A DNA stretch of 64,000 bases from CAYLRY01 sp964386535 (lineage in GTDB: Bacteria; Chloroflexota; Dehalococcoidia; Dehalococcoidales; UBA3254). Shown here in pieces: positions 17,616 to 25,576 of this stretch. The stretch is from the NCBI GenBank assembly GCA_964386535.1, contig CAYLRY010000009.1, forward strand, positions 1 to 64,000, given 5' to 3'. Positions within the stretch are counted from its first letter, which is position 1. Every line of letters starts with the position of its first letter. The notes under the pieces are model-generated. The model was not told the origin of the DNA. It worked only from the letters and a program-made list of their open reading frames with translations, and searched no databases. The translations under genes were made by a program, and so were the position numbers.

Positions 17616-19082
17616 TTGAATCTGGATCTGGGGCTTTTTAAACCAGAAATAACTCTGGTAGGCTTTGCAGTGCTGGTAATTATTCTGGATCTTTTCATCC
17701 AGCGTAAAGGCTGGCTGGTAGCAGTCAGCATTACCGGTATCCTGGTCTCTAGCGCCTTTGCCATTGTATTGTGGGGAGGCGAAGCGCGGTCTACCTTTAA
17801 CCACATGCTGGCAGTGGACAGCTTTGCAATTTTCTTTAAGGTTCTATTCCTGGGAATTGCCGTTATGGTTATTCTGGCTTCCGTAGATTATGTCAATAAG
17901 TTCCCCCGCTTTCAGGGAGAGTATTATGCCCTGATCTTACTCTCCACTTTGGGCATGATGCTAATGGCTTCCACCAGGGAGTTAATCTCCCTTTTTCTTT
18001 CCCTTGAACTGGTCAACCTTTCCCTTTATGCTCTGGTAGGTTTTTTGAAAAATGATAAATCTACCGAGGCCTCTTTAAAGTATCTATTATTAAGCGGGGT
18101 AGCCTCTGCTGTTATGCTTTTTGGTATGGCCATGGTTTTCGGAGTAACCGGTCAAACTCATTTGTCTGAAATCGCTCGTGCTGTTCAAGCGCTCTCTCTG
18201 TCTGATATCTTAAACAATCCGGCCCTCATTTTAGGCGTAGTCCTGTTAATAGCCGGATTCGGTTTTAAGATTGCTGCTTTCCCCTTCCATATGTGGGTGC
18301 CGGATATATATGAAGGCGCTCCAACCCCCATCACTGCTTACCTTTCGGTTGGCAGCAAATCAGCCGGCTTCGCCATTATCCTGCGGGTCTTTTTCTCCGC
18401 CTTTTCTCAGCCATCCAATTTGAGTTTCGACTGGGGCATGGTCTTTGCCATCCTGGCGGTAATTACCATGACAGTGGGTAATGTGATAGCTATACAGCAA
18501 AACAACATTAAAAGAATGCTGGGGTATTCCAGTATTGCCCAGGCGGGATATATTATGGTGGGCCTGGCTACAGTAGGTCTTTCACCTCTGACTTTTACCA
18601 CCGGACAGAGCGGTATATTATTCTTCCTGGTCTGTTATTCTTTAACCAATCTGGGAGCTTTTATTGCCATTGTAGCCATCTCCAACGCGGTCAATAGCGA
18701 TCAGATAGACGATTACAACGGCGCAGCCAAACGTTCTCCGCTGATGGCACTGGCTCTGACTCTCTGTTTGGTCTCTCTTATCGGGATGCCTCCGGCAGCC
18801 GGATTTATTGCTAAATTTTACCTGTTTGGCGCTGCTGTACAGCAGGACCTGCTCTGGCTAGTGGTAATAGCCATACTTAACAGTGTTATCTCTGCCTACT
18901 ACTACCTGAGAGTGGTTAAGGTTATGTGGACAGGTCAGCCTGCTTCAATTGCGAAGATAAAAAGCTCTCTTGCCTTGAACATAGCACTGGGTCTCTCTTG
19001 TCTGGGAGTGCTGGTGCTTTTCTTCTACCCTGGCAGCGTTATGGACCTGGCTCAAAATGCCGTTATGCTGCTGGGATTTTAA
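17616..19082 (+). CDS. nuoN: NADH-quinone oxidoreductase subunit N
   Basis: Third antiporter-like membrane subunit, 488 residues. It shows LISLFLSLELVNLSLYALVGF with the conserved Glu, GFKIAAFPFHMWVPDIYEGAPTPITAYLSVGSKSAGF and NIKRMLGYSSIAQAGYI. TTG start at 17616 behind CAAGGAG. Last complex I gene of the operon; yajC begins 14 bases later. All eleven core subunits other than E, F and G are therefore present and intact. Confidence 0.93.
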   Translation: MNLDLGLFKPEITLVGFAVLVIILDLFIQRKGWLVAVSITGILVSSAFAIVLWGGEARSTFNHMLAVDSFAIFFKVLFLGIAVMVILASVDYVNKFPRFQGEYYALILLSTLGMMLMASTRELISLFLSLELVNLSLYALVGFLKNDKSTEASLKYLLLSGVASAVMLFGMAMVFGVTGQTHLSEIARAVQALSLSDILNNPALILGVVLLIAGFGFKIAAFPFHMWVPDIYEGAPTPITAYLSVGSKSAGFAIILRVFFSAFSQPSNLSFDWGMVFAILAVITMTVGNVIAIQQNNIKRMLGYSSIAQAGYIMVGLATVGLSPLTFTTGQSGILFFLVCYSLTNLGAFIAIVAISNAVNSDQIDDYNGAAKRSPLMALALTLCLVSLIGMPPAAGFIAKFYLFGAAVQQDLLWLVVIAILNSVISAYYYLRVVKVMWTGQPASIAKIKSSLALNIALGLSCLGVLVLFFYPGSVMDLAQNAVMLLGF

Positions 19083-19096
19083 TAAAGGATTAAGTT

Positions 19097-19462
19097 ATGA
19101 AGATTAAGACGCTACTTTCAGGGTTATTCCTGTGCTTATCCCTTTCATTGGTCTTGACAGGCTGTATCACAGCCTCTGACCAAACAGAGTCCTCAGATAC
19201 TTTCAATTGGACTGCTGTGGTAATGGTAATCATTTTATTACTTCTGTTATATTTTCTCATAATCAGACCTCAAAATAGCCGCCGCAAAGAACAGCAAAAG
19301 TTATTATCAGAACTTAAGCCTGGAGACCAGGTCATAGCGGCTGGTGGAATATATGGTGAAGTAGATAGTATAAGCGAAGAATCTGTGGTTATTAAAGTTG
19401 AATCAGGTGCTAAAATAAGGGTTATGAAACAGGGTTTGATGATTAAGCGATCCCAGCCATAA
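19097..19462 (+). CDS. yajC: YajC-like translocase auxiliary protein with an N-terminal lipoprotein signal
   Basis: A 121-residue protein. Residues about 35-60 hold a membrane helix followed by the YajC hallmark FLIIRPQNSRRKEQQKLLSELKPGDQVIAAGGIYG and a small beta domain. YajC associates with SecDF in the Sec translocon. Unusually, a second hydrophobic segment precedes it and ends in LVLTGC, a good lipobox (Cys at about 22); typical YajC starts directly with its helix. secD and secF do not follow here. It may be co-transcribed with nuoN. Confidence 0.85.
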   Translation: MKIKTLLSGLFLCLSLSLVLTGCITASDQTESSDTFNWTAVVMVIILLLLLYFLIIRPQNSRRKEQQKLLSELKPGDQVIAAGGIYGEVDSISEESVVIKVESGAKIRVMKQGLMIKRSQP

Positions 19463-19560
19463 ATATATAATATTATATCTACATAATTAATATTATTTTG
19501 ATCTTGTATTTATTTCTGTCCTTATTTCAGTTACAGAAATTCTGCAAAGCGTTTCTCTCT

Positions 19561-19660
19561 AAAATCCGCCTTCTAACGAAGCTAACAGAGTCTGAGGATT
19601 TTCACCAAATTGGTGTAGAAACCTCACTCCCATTTAAGGCTAACAGATAGTGAAAATTGG
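19561..19660 (+). repeat. Dispersed repeat family 2, copy X
   Basis: The core 19596-19624 (GGATTTT, CACCAAAT, GTAGAAACCT) matches the reverse complement of 38106-38136 at nearly every position, with one 2-base gap. Outside the core the flanks of the two copies are also recognisably alike (AATCCGCC and AAGCTAA segments). The ends of this copy are weakly complementary to one another. It covers the gap between yajC and the next open frame and overlaps that frame's start. Confidence 0.6.
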
Positions 19661-19973
19661 TCTCTGCGCTGCTGTTGACAAATACTTTCTTATCACTTCA
19701 GAATACTCGTTAGCTGACAACAGGCTGGTGTGTTTTAATACAGGAGGATCTCAAGGCCAATCCATATTGGAAGATGACTCCGATGAAGCCTTGATAAATC
19801 GCCTGATGAAAACCAGCTCGGGCGGCAGCATCAGAAAGAAAATGTTAAAAGTGTTCTCCAGGGATGATCTGAAAAAGATGGTTAAGAAGCTTCCAAAGCC
19901 CACTTTCGGGCTTATGTTACGAAGTAATCCGAAAATTGATAGCAGTTTTCACGAACCAAGTTTAAAAAAATAA
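19650..19973 (+). CDS. Hypothetical protein, doubtful
   Basis: An open frame of 107 residues from GTG at 19650. I do not recognise a family. The first 40 residues are mixed hydrophobic/polar; the last half is basic and lysine-rich. There is no strong ribosome-binding site and the start lies within a dispersed repeat, so this could be a decayed gene or chance frame. It is followed by 128 bases without a gene before argF. Confidence 0.35.
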   Translation: MKIGLCAAVDKYFLITSEYSLADNRLVCFNTGGSQGQSILEDDSDEALINRLMKTSSGGSIRKKMLKVFSRDDLKKMVKKLPKPTFGLMLRSNPKIDSSFHEPSLKK

Positions 19974-20101
19974 CTGGAAGCCTAAGAATCATCCTTTAGT
20001 TAAGGCATAGCTGGTATTCGCATCTTAAATAACGTCTGAGACATGCAAACTATCTAACCCTGGTTTTAAATGTTATACTATAATTTGAGCAGGAGGAAGC
20101 T

Positions 20102-21043
20102 TTGAAAGGGAAGGATTTAATCTCTATTACGGATCTGACCAATGAAGAAATCCACATATTGATTGATGAAGCCATCAGTATGAAAAATGGGGGATGGCTA
20201 TCGATACTGGATAGGAAAGTCCTGGTCCTTCTATTTGAGAAACCATCGCTCAGGACACGGGTCAGCTTTGAAATAGCCATGAGACAATTGGGCGGGTATA
20301 CCATTTATCTTTCCCCGGCTGAGGTAGGTCTGGGAAAACGCGAACCAGCCACAGATGTTGCCTCAGTGCTTTCCCGCTATGTAAACATAATCGCTGCACG
20401 GACTTTCTCACACCAGACAATTGTGGATCTGGCCCGGTATGCTGACGTACCCGTTATTAACGCACTGGATGATATTGAGCATCCCTGCCAGGCGCTGGCT
20501 GACTTGCTGACGATTTATGAAAAAAAAGGTGAATTTAAAGGCCTTAAAGTAGCTTATATAGGTGACGGTAATAATGTGGCCAACAGTCTGATGCTGGCCT
20601 GTACCCTGGTGGGTATCAATTTTAGTATAGCATCACCCCAGGGTTATAAAGTACCTGAAAATCTATTAGTCACAGCCAGAGAATTTGCCGCAGACAGCGG
20701 AGCAAGTTTGTTATGCACAGACAAACCAGAAGAGGCAGCCGACAGTGCCGACGTAGTTTATACCGATGTCTGGACCAGTATGGGACAGGAAGCGGAATCC
20801 GATATCAGACGTAAGGTCTTTGCCAGCTACAAGGTGACCCAGCAGATACTGGCTTTAGCTAAAAAAGATGTGCTTTTTATGCATCCGCTACCAGCTCATC
20901 ATGATGAAGAAGTCAGCCAGGGAGTGCTTGACAGCCCGCATTCCATAGTATTTGACCAGGCAGAGAATAGAATGCACATACAAAAAGCCATATTAGCGGA
21001 AATGCTGGGAGGATTGGATATCATCCTTAGAAGGCATAAATAG
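20102..21043 (+). CDS. argF: Ornithine carbamoyltransferase
   Basis: Transfers the carbamoyl group from carbamoyl phosphate to ornithine in arginine synthesis; cytosolic trimer. Motifs present are EKPSLRTRVSFEIAM (SxRT phosphate loop), HPCQALADLLTIYE (HPxQ) and DVWTSMGQEAES (SMG loop for ornithine), which separates it from aspartate carbamoyltransferase. The usual HCLP loop reads HPLPAHHDEE, with Pro in place of Cys, as in aspartate carbamoyltransferases, so the substrate call is slightly less secure. Length 313 is normal. TTG start at 20102 with AGGAGGA just upstream and TATAAT at 20079-20084 as a likely -10. Confidence 0.88.
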   Translation: MKGKDLISITDLTNEEIHILIDEAISMKNGGWLSILDRKVLVLLFEKPSLRTRVSFEIAMRQLGGYTIYLSPAEVGLGKREPATDVASVLSRYVNIIAARTFSHQTIVDLARYADVPVINALDDIEHPCQALADLLTIYEKKGEFKGLKVAYIGDGNNVANSLMLACTLVGINFSIASPQGYKVPENLLVTAREFAADSGASLLCTDKPEEAADSADVVYTDVWTSMGQEAESDIRRKVFASYKVTQQILALAKKDVLFMHPLPAHHDEEVSQGVLDSPHSIVFDQAENRMHIQKAILAEMLGGLDIILRRHK

Positions 21044-21153
21044 ATCGCAGTTTAAAAAGCGAAAATAAGAATTCCAGGTAAAGAACTTTTTGATTTCAAT
21101 CAGCATTCTATAATTAATTAAACTAGGAATATTGGTAAAAGGTATTTATTAAT

Positions 21154-22464
21154 TTGGCTAAACCATTAGTCGCCCTTATCGGAAGACAAAACGTAGGTAA
21201 GTCTACCCTGATGAACCGTATAGCTGGTAAACCTCTGGCTATTGTAGAAGATCTACCGGGAACTACCCGTGACCGGATATTTACAGAGGTAAATTGGAAC
21301 GGTGTTGAATTCAGCCTGGTAGACACGGGAGGTCTGGAATTTACAGAAGAATCAACCATTGCTGCGGGGGTGAGAAAGCAGGCGGAGACTGCCATTGCCG
21401 AAGCTGATGTTATTGTTTTTCTCACCGATGCCAGGGACGGCCTTATATCGGGAGATTATGATGTGGCCGATATGCTGCGCAAAGCGCAAAAGCCGGTTAT
21501 TCTAGCAGTAAATAAGGTAGACAGCGAAAAGCGTGAGGCAGAAACTGCTGAATTTTATAAGCTCGGCTTTAAAGATGTACAACCCATAAGCGGCTATCAT
21601 GGAAGAGGCGTGGCAGAACTGCTGGATAAAATAATTTCGTTATTACCACCCCAGCCTCTCATAAAAAAGGATGAGGAGCAAGGTATTCAGGTAGCTATAG
21701 TCGGGCGTCCGCATGTAGGCAAGTCCCTTTTACTAAACCGCCTTTTAGGGGAAGACCGTAGTATTGTGGGCGCTAAACCGGGGACTACCAGGGATGCAAT
21801 AGACACCAAACTTGACTTTAATGGCCGAAATGTGATACTTATTGATACGGCTGGTATCAGGCGCCGCGGCAAAATCGAAGCGGGAATCGAGTGGTACAGT
21901 GTAATTCGAGCAATGAGAGCGATTGACCGGGCAGATATTGCCTTACTTTTAATTGATGCTGCGGAGCCGTTAACCGATCAGGATACGCATATAGCCGGCT
22001 ATATTGATAAGTCCGGAAAGGGAATTATTATTCTGGTTAACAAATGGGATCTGGTAACTGATAAAAATAAGGACGCTTACAGCGAATATATTCAGAGCCG
22101 TTTGAAATTCGCTCCCTGGGCGCCGATATTATATATTTCAGCAATGACCGGAGAGGGAACCAGGAAGATAATGCCGCTGGTTATACAAATTCATCAGGAG
22201 AGAGCTATGCGGATACCTGATGCAGACATTGATGCTCTGGTTAAAGAAGCAGTAACAGTACATAACCTGCCTCGTAAAGGTCATAAATTCCTCCACGTAT
22301 ACGGAGCCAATCAGACTGGCACTCACCCTCCAACTTTCCGGATTCTGGTCAATGATACCAAACTGGTTCATTTCTCATATAAGCGCTTTTTAGAGAATAA
22401 AATCCGCGAGGTATATGGTTTCCGAGGTACTCCGGTCAGGTTACTTTTTAAATCGAGGGGATAA
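21154..22464 (+). CDS. der: Ribosome-assembly GTPase Der (EngA)
   Basis: Double-GTPase needed for 50S subunit maturation, 436 residues. The first G domain shows GRQNVGKSTLMNRI, DTGG and NKVD; the second shows GRPHVGKSLLLNRL, DTAGI and NKWD. A C-terminal KH-like domain ends in NKIREVYGFRGTPVRLLFK, as in other Der proteins. TTG start at 21154 has only a distant AAGG. plsY follows three bases after the stop, so these genes are co-transcribed. Confidence 0.95.
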   Translation: MAKPLVALIGRQNVGKSTLMNRIAGKPLAIVEDLPGTTRDRIFTEVNWNGVEFSLVDTGGLEFTEESTIAAGVRKQAETAIAEADVIVFLTDARDGLISGDYDVADMLRKAQKPVILAVNKVDSEKREAETAEFYKLGFKDVQPISGYHGRGVAELLDKIISLLPPQPLIKKDEEQGIQVAIVGRPHVGKSLLLNRLLGEDRSIVGAKPGTTRDAIDTKLDFNGRNVILIDTAGIRRRGKIEAGIEWYSVIRAMRAIDRADIALLLIDAAEPLTDQDTHIAGYIDKSGKGIIILVNKWDLVTDKNKDAYSEYIQSRLKFAPWAPILYISAMTGEGTRKIMPLVIQIHQERAMRIPDADIDALVKEAVTVHNLPRKGHKFLHVYGANQTGTHPPTFRILVNDTKLVHFSYKRFLENKIREVYGFRGTPVRLLFKSRG

Positions 22465-22467
22465 TTC

Positions 22468-23154
22468 ATGATAATTGCAAAATTCGTTTTTGTTATATTG
22501 GCAGGGTACCTGCTCGGTTCAATTCCTTTCGGCGTTATTGTGAGCCGCCGTAAAAACAAGGTGGATATCTTGAAATACGGTAGCGGAAAAATGGGTACTA
22601 CCAATGTATTGCGTACCGCCGGAGTTAAGGCAGCCGTATTTGTATTAGTAGGAGATCTGGTAAAAGGTATTCTGGCAGTGGTCTTTGCCGGATTGATTTT
22701 CGGAAACGATTTTCTGATTGTGCACAACTTTGGTCTGGGTACCCTGGTCGCTCAGGTACTGGCAGCCCTGGCCGCTGTGGCAGGGCACAACTGGTCTATC
22801 TTCCTTAAATTTAAAGGCGGTAGAGGTGTAGCTACGTTCTTCGGCGGTTTAATCGCTCTTTGCCCTCCGGCAGCTATAGTGGGAGGTGAGGTTCTTATCG
22901 TCAGCGCCGGTTTTACCAGGTATATGTCATTAGGCTCCATTCTCGGTACGATTATGGTATATGTTATTCTGGCCGTTTTAACGGTATTCTATAAATTTCC
23001 AGTTGAATATCTAATATACTCACTGGTAGGCGGCCTAGTTATTATTATCATGCACCGCGATAATATTAATCGATTGCTAGCAGGTAAGGAACGGAAGCTG
23101 GGACAAAAAGCAGAACCTCTCATCAGTGATTCCGCTACCAACCATAAATTCTAA
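22468..23154 (+). CDS. plsY: Acyl-phosphate:glycerol-3-phosphate acyltransferase PlsY
   Basis: Integral membrane enzyme making lysophosphatidic acid from acyl-phosphate and glycerol-3-phosphate, the first step of phospholipid synthesis. The three cytoplasmic motifs are visible: SIPFGVIVSR, GSGKMGTTNVLRT and GHNWSIFLKFKGGRGVAT. About five to seven helices, 228 residues. gpsA, which makes its glycerol-3-phosphate substrate, starts three bases downstream, a direct functional pairing. Confidence 0.94.
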   Translation: MIIAKFVFVILAGYLLGSIPFGVIVSRRKNKVDILKYGSGKMGTTNVLRTAGVKAAVFVLVGDLVKGILAVVFAGLIFGNDFLIVHNFGLGTLVAQVLAALAAVAGHNWSIFLKFKGGRGVATFFGGLIALCPPAAIVGGEVLIVSAGFTRYMSLGSILGTIMVYVILAVLTVFYKFPVEYLIYSLVGGLVIIIMHRDNINRLLAGKERKLGQKAEPLISDSATNHKF

Positions 23155-23157
23155 TAT

Positions 23158-24225
23158 ATGCCTGAGGCCGCTATCATCGGGAATACTTCCTGGGGCTTGA
23201 CCCTGGGGATACTCCTGGCCCGAAAAAATATCAATGTTGGGCTTCTAACCCGAACAGAACAAGAAGCTTGTGAACTTATAAAAAGCCGGTTGCGCTCTAA
23301 TGGCTTGCATCACTATCCAACGCCAGATGGCGAATTCCTATCCAATTTTATAGTAACACACCAACCCCAGGAAGCCATGGCTGGAGTAGCTACTGTAATT
23401 TTACCGGTCACTTCACAAACCATGCGCCAGAACGTGCGCGAAATCCGCGCCTTTCTGGATGAAAATATGATCATTGTCAGTGCTGCCAAAGGCTTTGAAG
23501 TAAATACCAATTTACGCATGACACAGGTAATTGCATCCGAAATAGCCTTTTCTTTGCATGGTAATATAGGCGTTATATCCGGGCCTAATCTGGCACGGGA
23601 AATTATGCAGGGTCTACCTGCGGCTACCGTTGCGGCGTCTGAAAATGCCACTGTCAGCCGTAAAATTCAAAGGTTATTTACCACTCCCAATTTGTGTGTA
23701 TTTACACATTCTGATGTCATCGGTGTGGAATTGGGCGGGGCTTTAAAAAATATCATTGCGCTGGGCGCCGGTATGGCAGATGGACTGGGCTACGGTGATA
23801 ACGCCAAGGCCGCTTTTATTACCCGTGGTTTAACTGAAATATCCGCACTGGGAGTAGCCATGGGCGCCAGTCCCCTGACCTTTTCGGGCCTGGCTGGCCT
23901 GGGGGATTTGATAGCTACCTGCACCAGCCCTTTAAGCCGAAACCATTATATGGGTGTGGAACTGACCAGAGGACGTTCAGTACAAGAGATAATGGACGGA
24001 ATGGAAGGGGTCTCTGAAGGGGTTTATACCACCAAAGTAGCCTGGACGTTAGCCCGTCAGCGAGGACTGGAGATGCCTATTACTGAGAAGATTTACCGCG
24101 TCTTATATGAAGGTCTCAGTCCTCGAGAAGCTGCTTCCGAGCTGATGCAGGCACCGGTAGAGCATGAGCTTACCGGGCGCAAATGGGAACTTTTCTCTTT
24201 TCTCAGGCGCCGAAGATATTCTTGA
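23158..24225 (+). CDS. gpsA: NAD(P)-dependent glycerol-3-phosphate dehydrogenase
   Basis: Reduces dihydroxyacetone phosphate to sn-glycerol-3-phosphate for phospholipids. The catalytic region GVELGGALKNIIALGAGMADGLGYGDNAKAAFITRGLTE and the GLAGLGDLIATC motif are intact; length 355. The N-terminal nucleotide loop is unusual: IIGNTSWGLTLG, where the family normally has GxGSWG, so the second Gly is Thr. The 3' end overlaps the convergent dnaJ by 23 bases. Confidence 0.93.
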   Translation: MPEAAIIGNTSWGLTLGILLARKNINVGLLTRTEQEACELIKSRLRSNGLHHYPTPDGEFLSNFIVTHQPQEAMAGVATVILPVTSQTMRQNVREIRAFLDENMIIVSAAKGFEVNTNLRMTQVIASEIAFSLHGNIGVISGPNLAREIMQGLPAATVAASENATVSRKIQRLFTTPNLCVFTHSDVIGVELGGALKNIIALGAGMADGLGYGDNAKAAFITRGLTEISALGVAMGASPLTFSGLAGLGDLIATCTSPLSRNHYMGVELTRGRSVQEIMDGMEGVSEGVYTTKVAWTLARQRGLEMPITEKIYRVLYEGLSPREAASELMQAPVEHELTGRKWELFSFLRRRRYS

Positions 24226-25333
24226 AGGCATCCATCCAGCCCTTCCATTTATCACCGGAGGGCATATTAGATGGGGTAAAAGTCTCTGCCAGTTCCTTTA
24301 ACAGTTTGCGTTGTTTATCAGTAAGTGAATCAGGCACAACCACCACCAATACTACAACAAGATCGCCCCTGCCTCCCCTTTTCAAATGAGTAATACCCTG
24401 GCCTTTGAGACGGATGATCTTTCCAGTCTGACTGCCTGCTGGGATTTTTATTCTGGTTTTTCCTGAGAGACTGGGAATTTCCACCTCATCGCCCAGAGCT
24501 GCCTGCGGAAAATTCAGAGCTAATTCATAAATAATATCGTCTTCACGGCGTAAGAAGCAAGAATGTGGTTTAACATTAAGTTTAATATACAGATCACCGG
24601 AAGGTCCACCCCGGCTGCCGGCATCTCCTTCCCCGCGAAGAATAATCTGGGCCCCATCATCCACACCGGCGGGAATTTTCACATCCAGGGAGCGTTCAAC
24701 CCGTTCCTTACCGCTGCCTTTACATTGTGGGCAGGAATCCGTAATGATAGTACCTTCGCCCCGACATCTGCTGCAAGTGGTAACATTGGTAAAACGGCCG
24801 AAAACGCTTTGCTGAACCCTGCGGATCTGACCAGCGCCGTTGCAATTGGGGCAGCGCACCGGCTGGCTGCCCGGCTTAGACCCTGTGCCATGACACAGCG
24901 TACAATTCTCAATGTGAGAGATTTTAATATTTTTCTCAGTTCCGAAAGCCGCTTCTTCAAATTCAATAGTCAGGGAGATTTGAAGATCAGAGCCCTGGCG
25001 GGGCCCCTGGCTGGTGGCCGTGGTAGCACCACCGAAAAAGGCATCAAAAATATCTCCGAAACCGCTAAACTCCATACCGCTAAAACCACGGTTAAACCCG
25101 CCTTCTATACCGGCATGACCATAACGGTCATAGGTAGCTCTTTTATCCGGGTTTGAGAGCACTTCGTAGGCTTCATTGATTTCTTTAAAAGCTTCTCCCG
25201 AGTGGTCTTCCTTATTATGATCTGGATGGTATTTAAAAGCCAGCTTACGGAAAGCTTTTTTTATGTCTTCATCATTGGCATTTCGGTCTATACCCAAAAT
25301 TTCATAGTAGTCACGTTTAGAGGACATATTCAC
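24203..25333 (-). CDS. dnaJ: Chaperone protein DnaJ (type I Hsp40)
   Basis: Co-chaperone that delivers clients to DnaK and stimulates its ATPase. It has an N-terminal J domain with the HPD triad (KYHPDHNKED), a Gly/Phe-rich linker, four CxxCxGxG zinc repeats (CTLCHGTGS, CPNCNGAGQ, CSRCRGEGT, CPQCKGSGK) and two C-terminal beta domains. 376 residues. Translation may start at M1 or at the nearby MSSKRDYYEILG. It is separated from dnaK by about 240 bases holding a hairpin and a probable promoter, so it can be expressed independently. Confidence 0.95.
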   Translation of the reverse strand: MNMSSKRDYYEILGIDRNANDEDIKKAFRKLAFKYHPDHNKEDHSGEAFKEINEAYEVLSNPDKRATYDRYGHAGIEGGFNRGFSGMEFSGFGDIFDAFFGGATTATSQGPRQGSDLQISLTIEFEEAAFGTEKNIKISHIENCTLCHGTGSKPGSQPVRCPNCNGAGQIRRVQQSVFGRFTNVTTCSRCRGEGTIITDSCPQCKGSGKERVERSLDVKIPAGVDDGAQIILRGEGDAGSRGGPSGDLYIKLNVKPHSCFLRREDDIIYELALNFPQAALGDEVEIPSLSGKTRIKIPAGSQTGKIIRLKGQGITHLKRGGRGDLVVVLVVVVPDSLTDKQRKLLKELAETFTPSNMPSGDKWKGWMDAFKNIFGA

Positions 25334-25487
25334 TCAACCTGTCAAAAAAATTATTCCATTTTGAAAATCAAAATTAGAATAAAAATGTTTTGAAAACTAC
25401 AAATTTCAAACCGCTTATTCGCACATGCTCACATTTAAAAATGATCAACCTACTCCATAACACATTGTAGTATTGGCCATCTTATCT

Positions 25488-25516
25488 AGTATAGCATTTT
25501 GCCTGTCCTGATTGAA
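25488..25516 (-). promoter_or_regulatory. Candidate dnaJ promoter
   Basis: Read on the minus strand, TTCAAT (25511-25516) as -35 and TATACT (25488-25493, five of six -10 bases) are 17 bases apart, downstream of the dnaK hairpin and about 155 bases before the dnaJ start. No CIRCE element is seen here, so dnaJ may not be under HrcA control from this promoter. Confidence 0.45.
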
Positions 25517-25529
25517 GCTGCCGAGTTGA

Positions 25530-25562
25530 AATAATAAGGCTCCCTGAGGGAGCCTTATTATT
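25530..25562 (-). terminator. Hairpin terminator after dnaK
   Basis: Perfect 15-base-pair stem (25530-25544 with 25548-25562) with a TGA loop, 14 bases after the dnaK stop. The GC-rich tip (GGCTCCC) and AT-rich base with TTATTATT on the outgoing arm fit intrinsic termination of the hrcA-grpE-dnaK transcript. Confidence 0.8.
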
Positions 25563-25576
25563 AAAAATGGCTGACG

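Noticed and set aside
20102..21043. Aspartate carbamoyltransferase in place of ornithine carbamoyltransferase
   Set aside because: HPLP is ATCase-like, but the SMG loop and the overall motif order are those of ornithine carbamoyltransferase.
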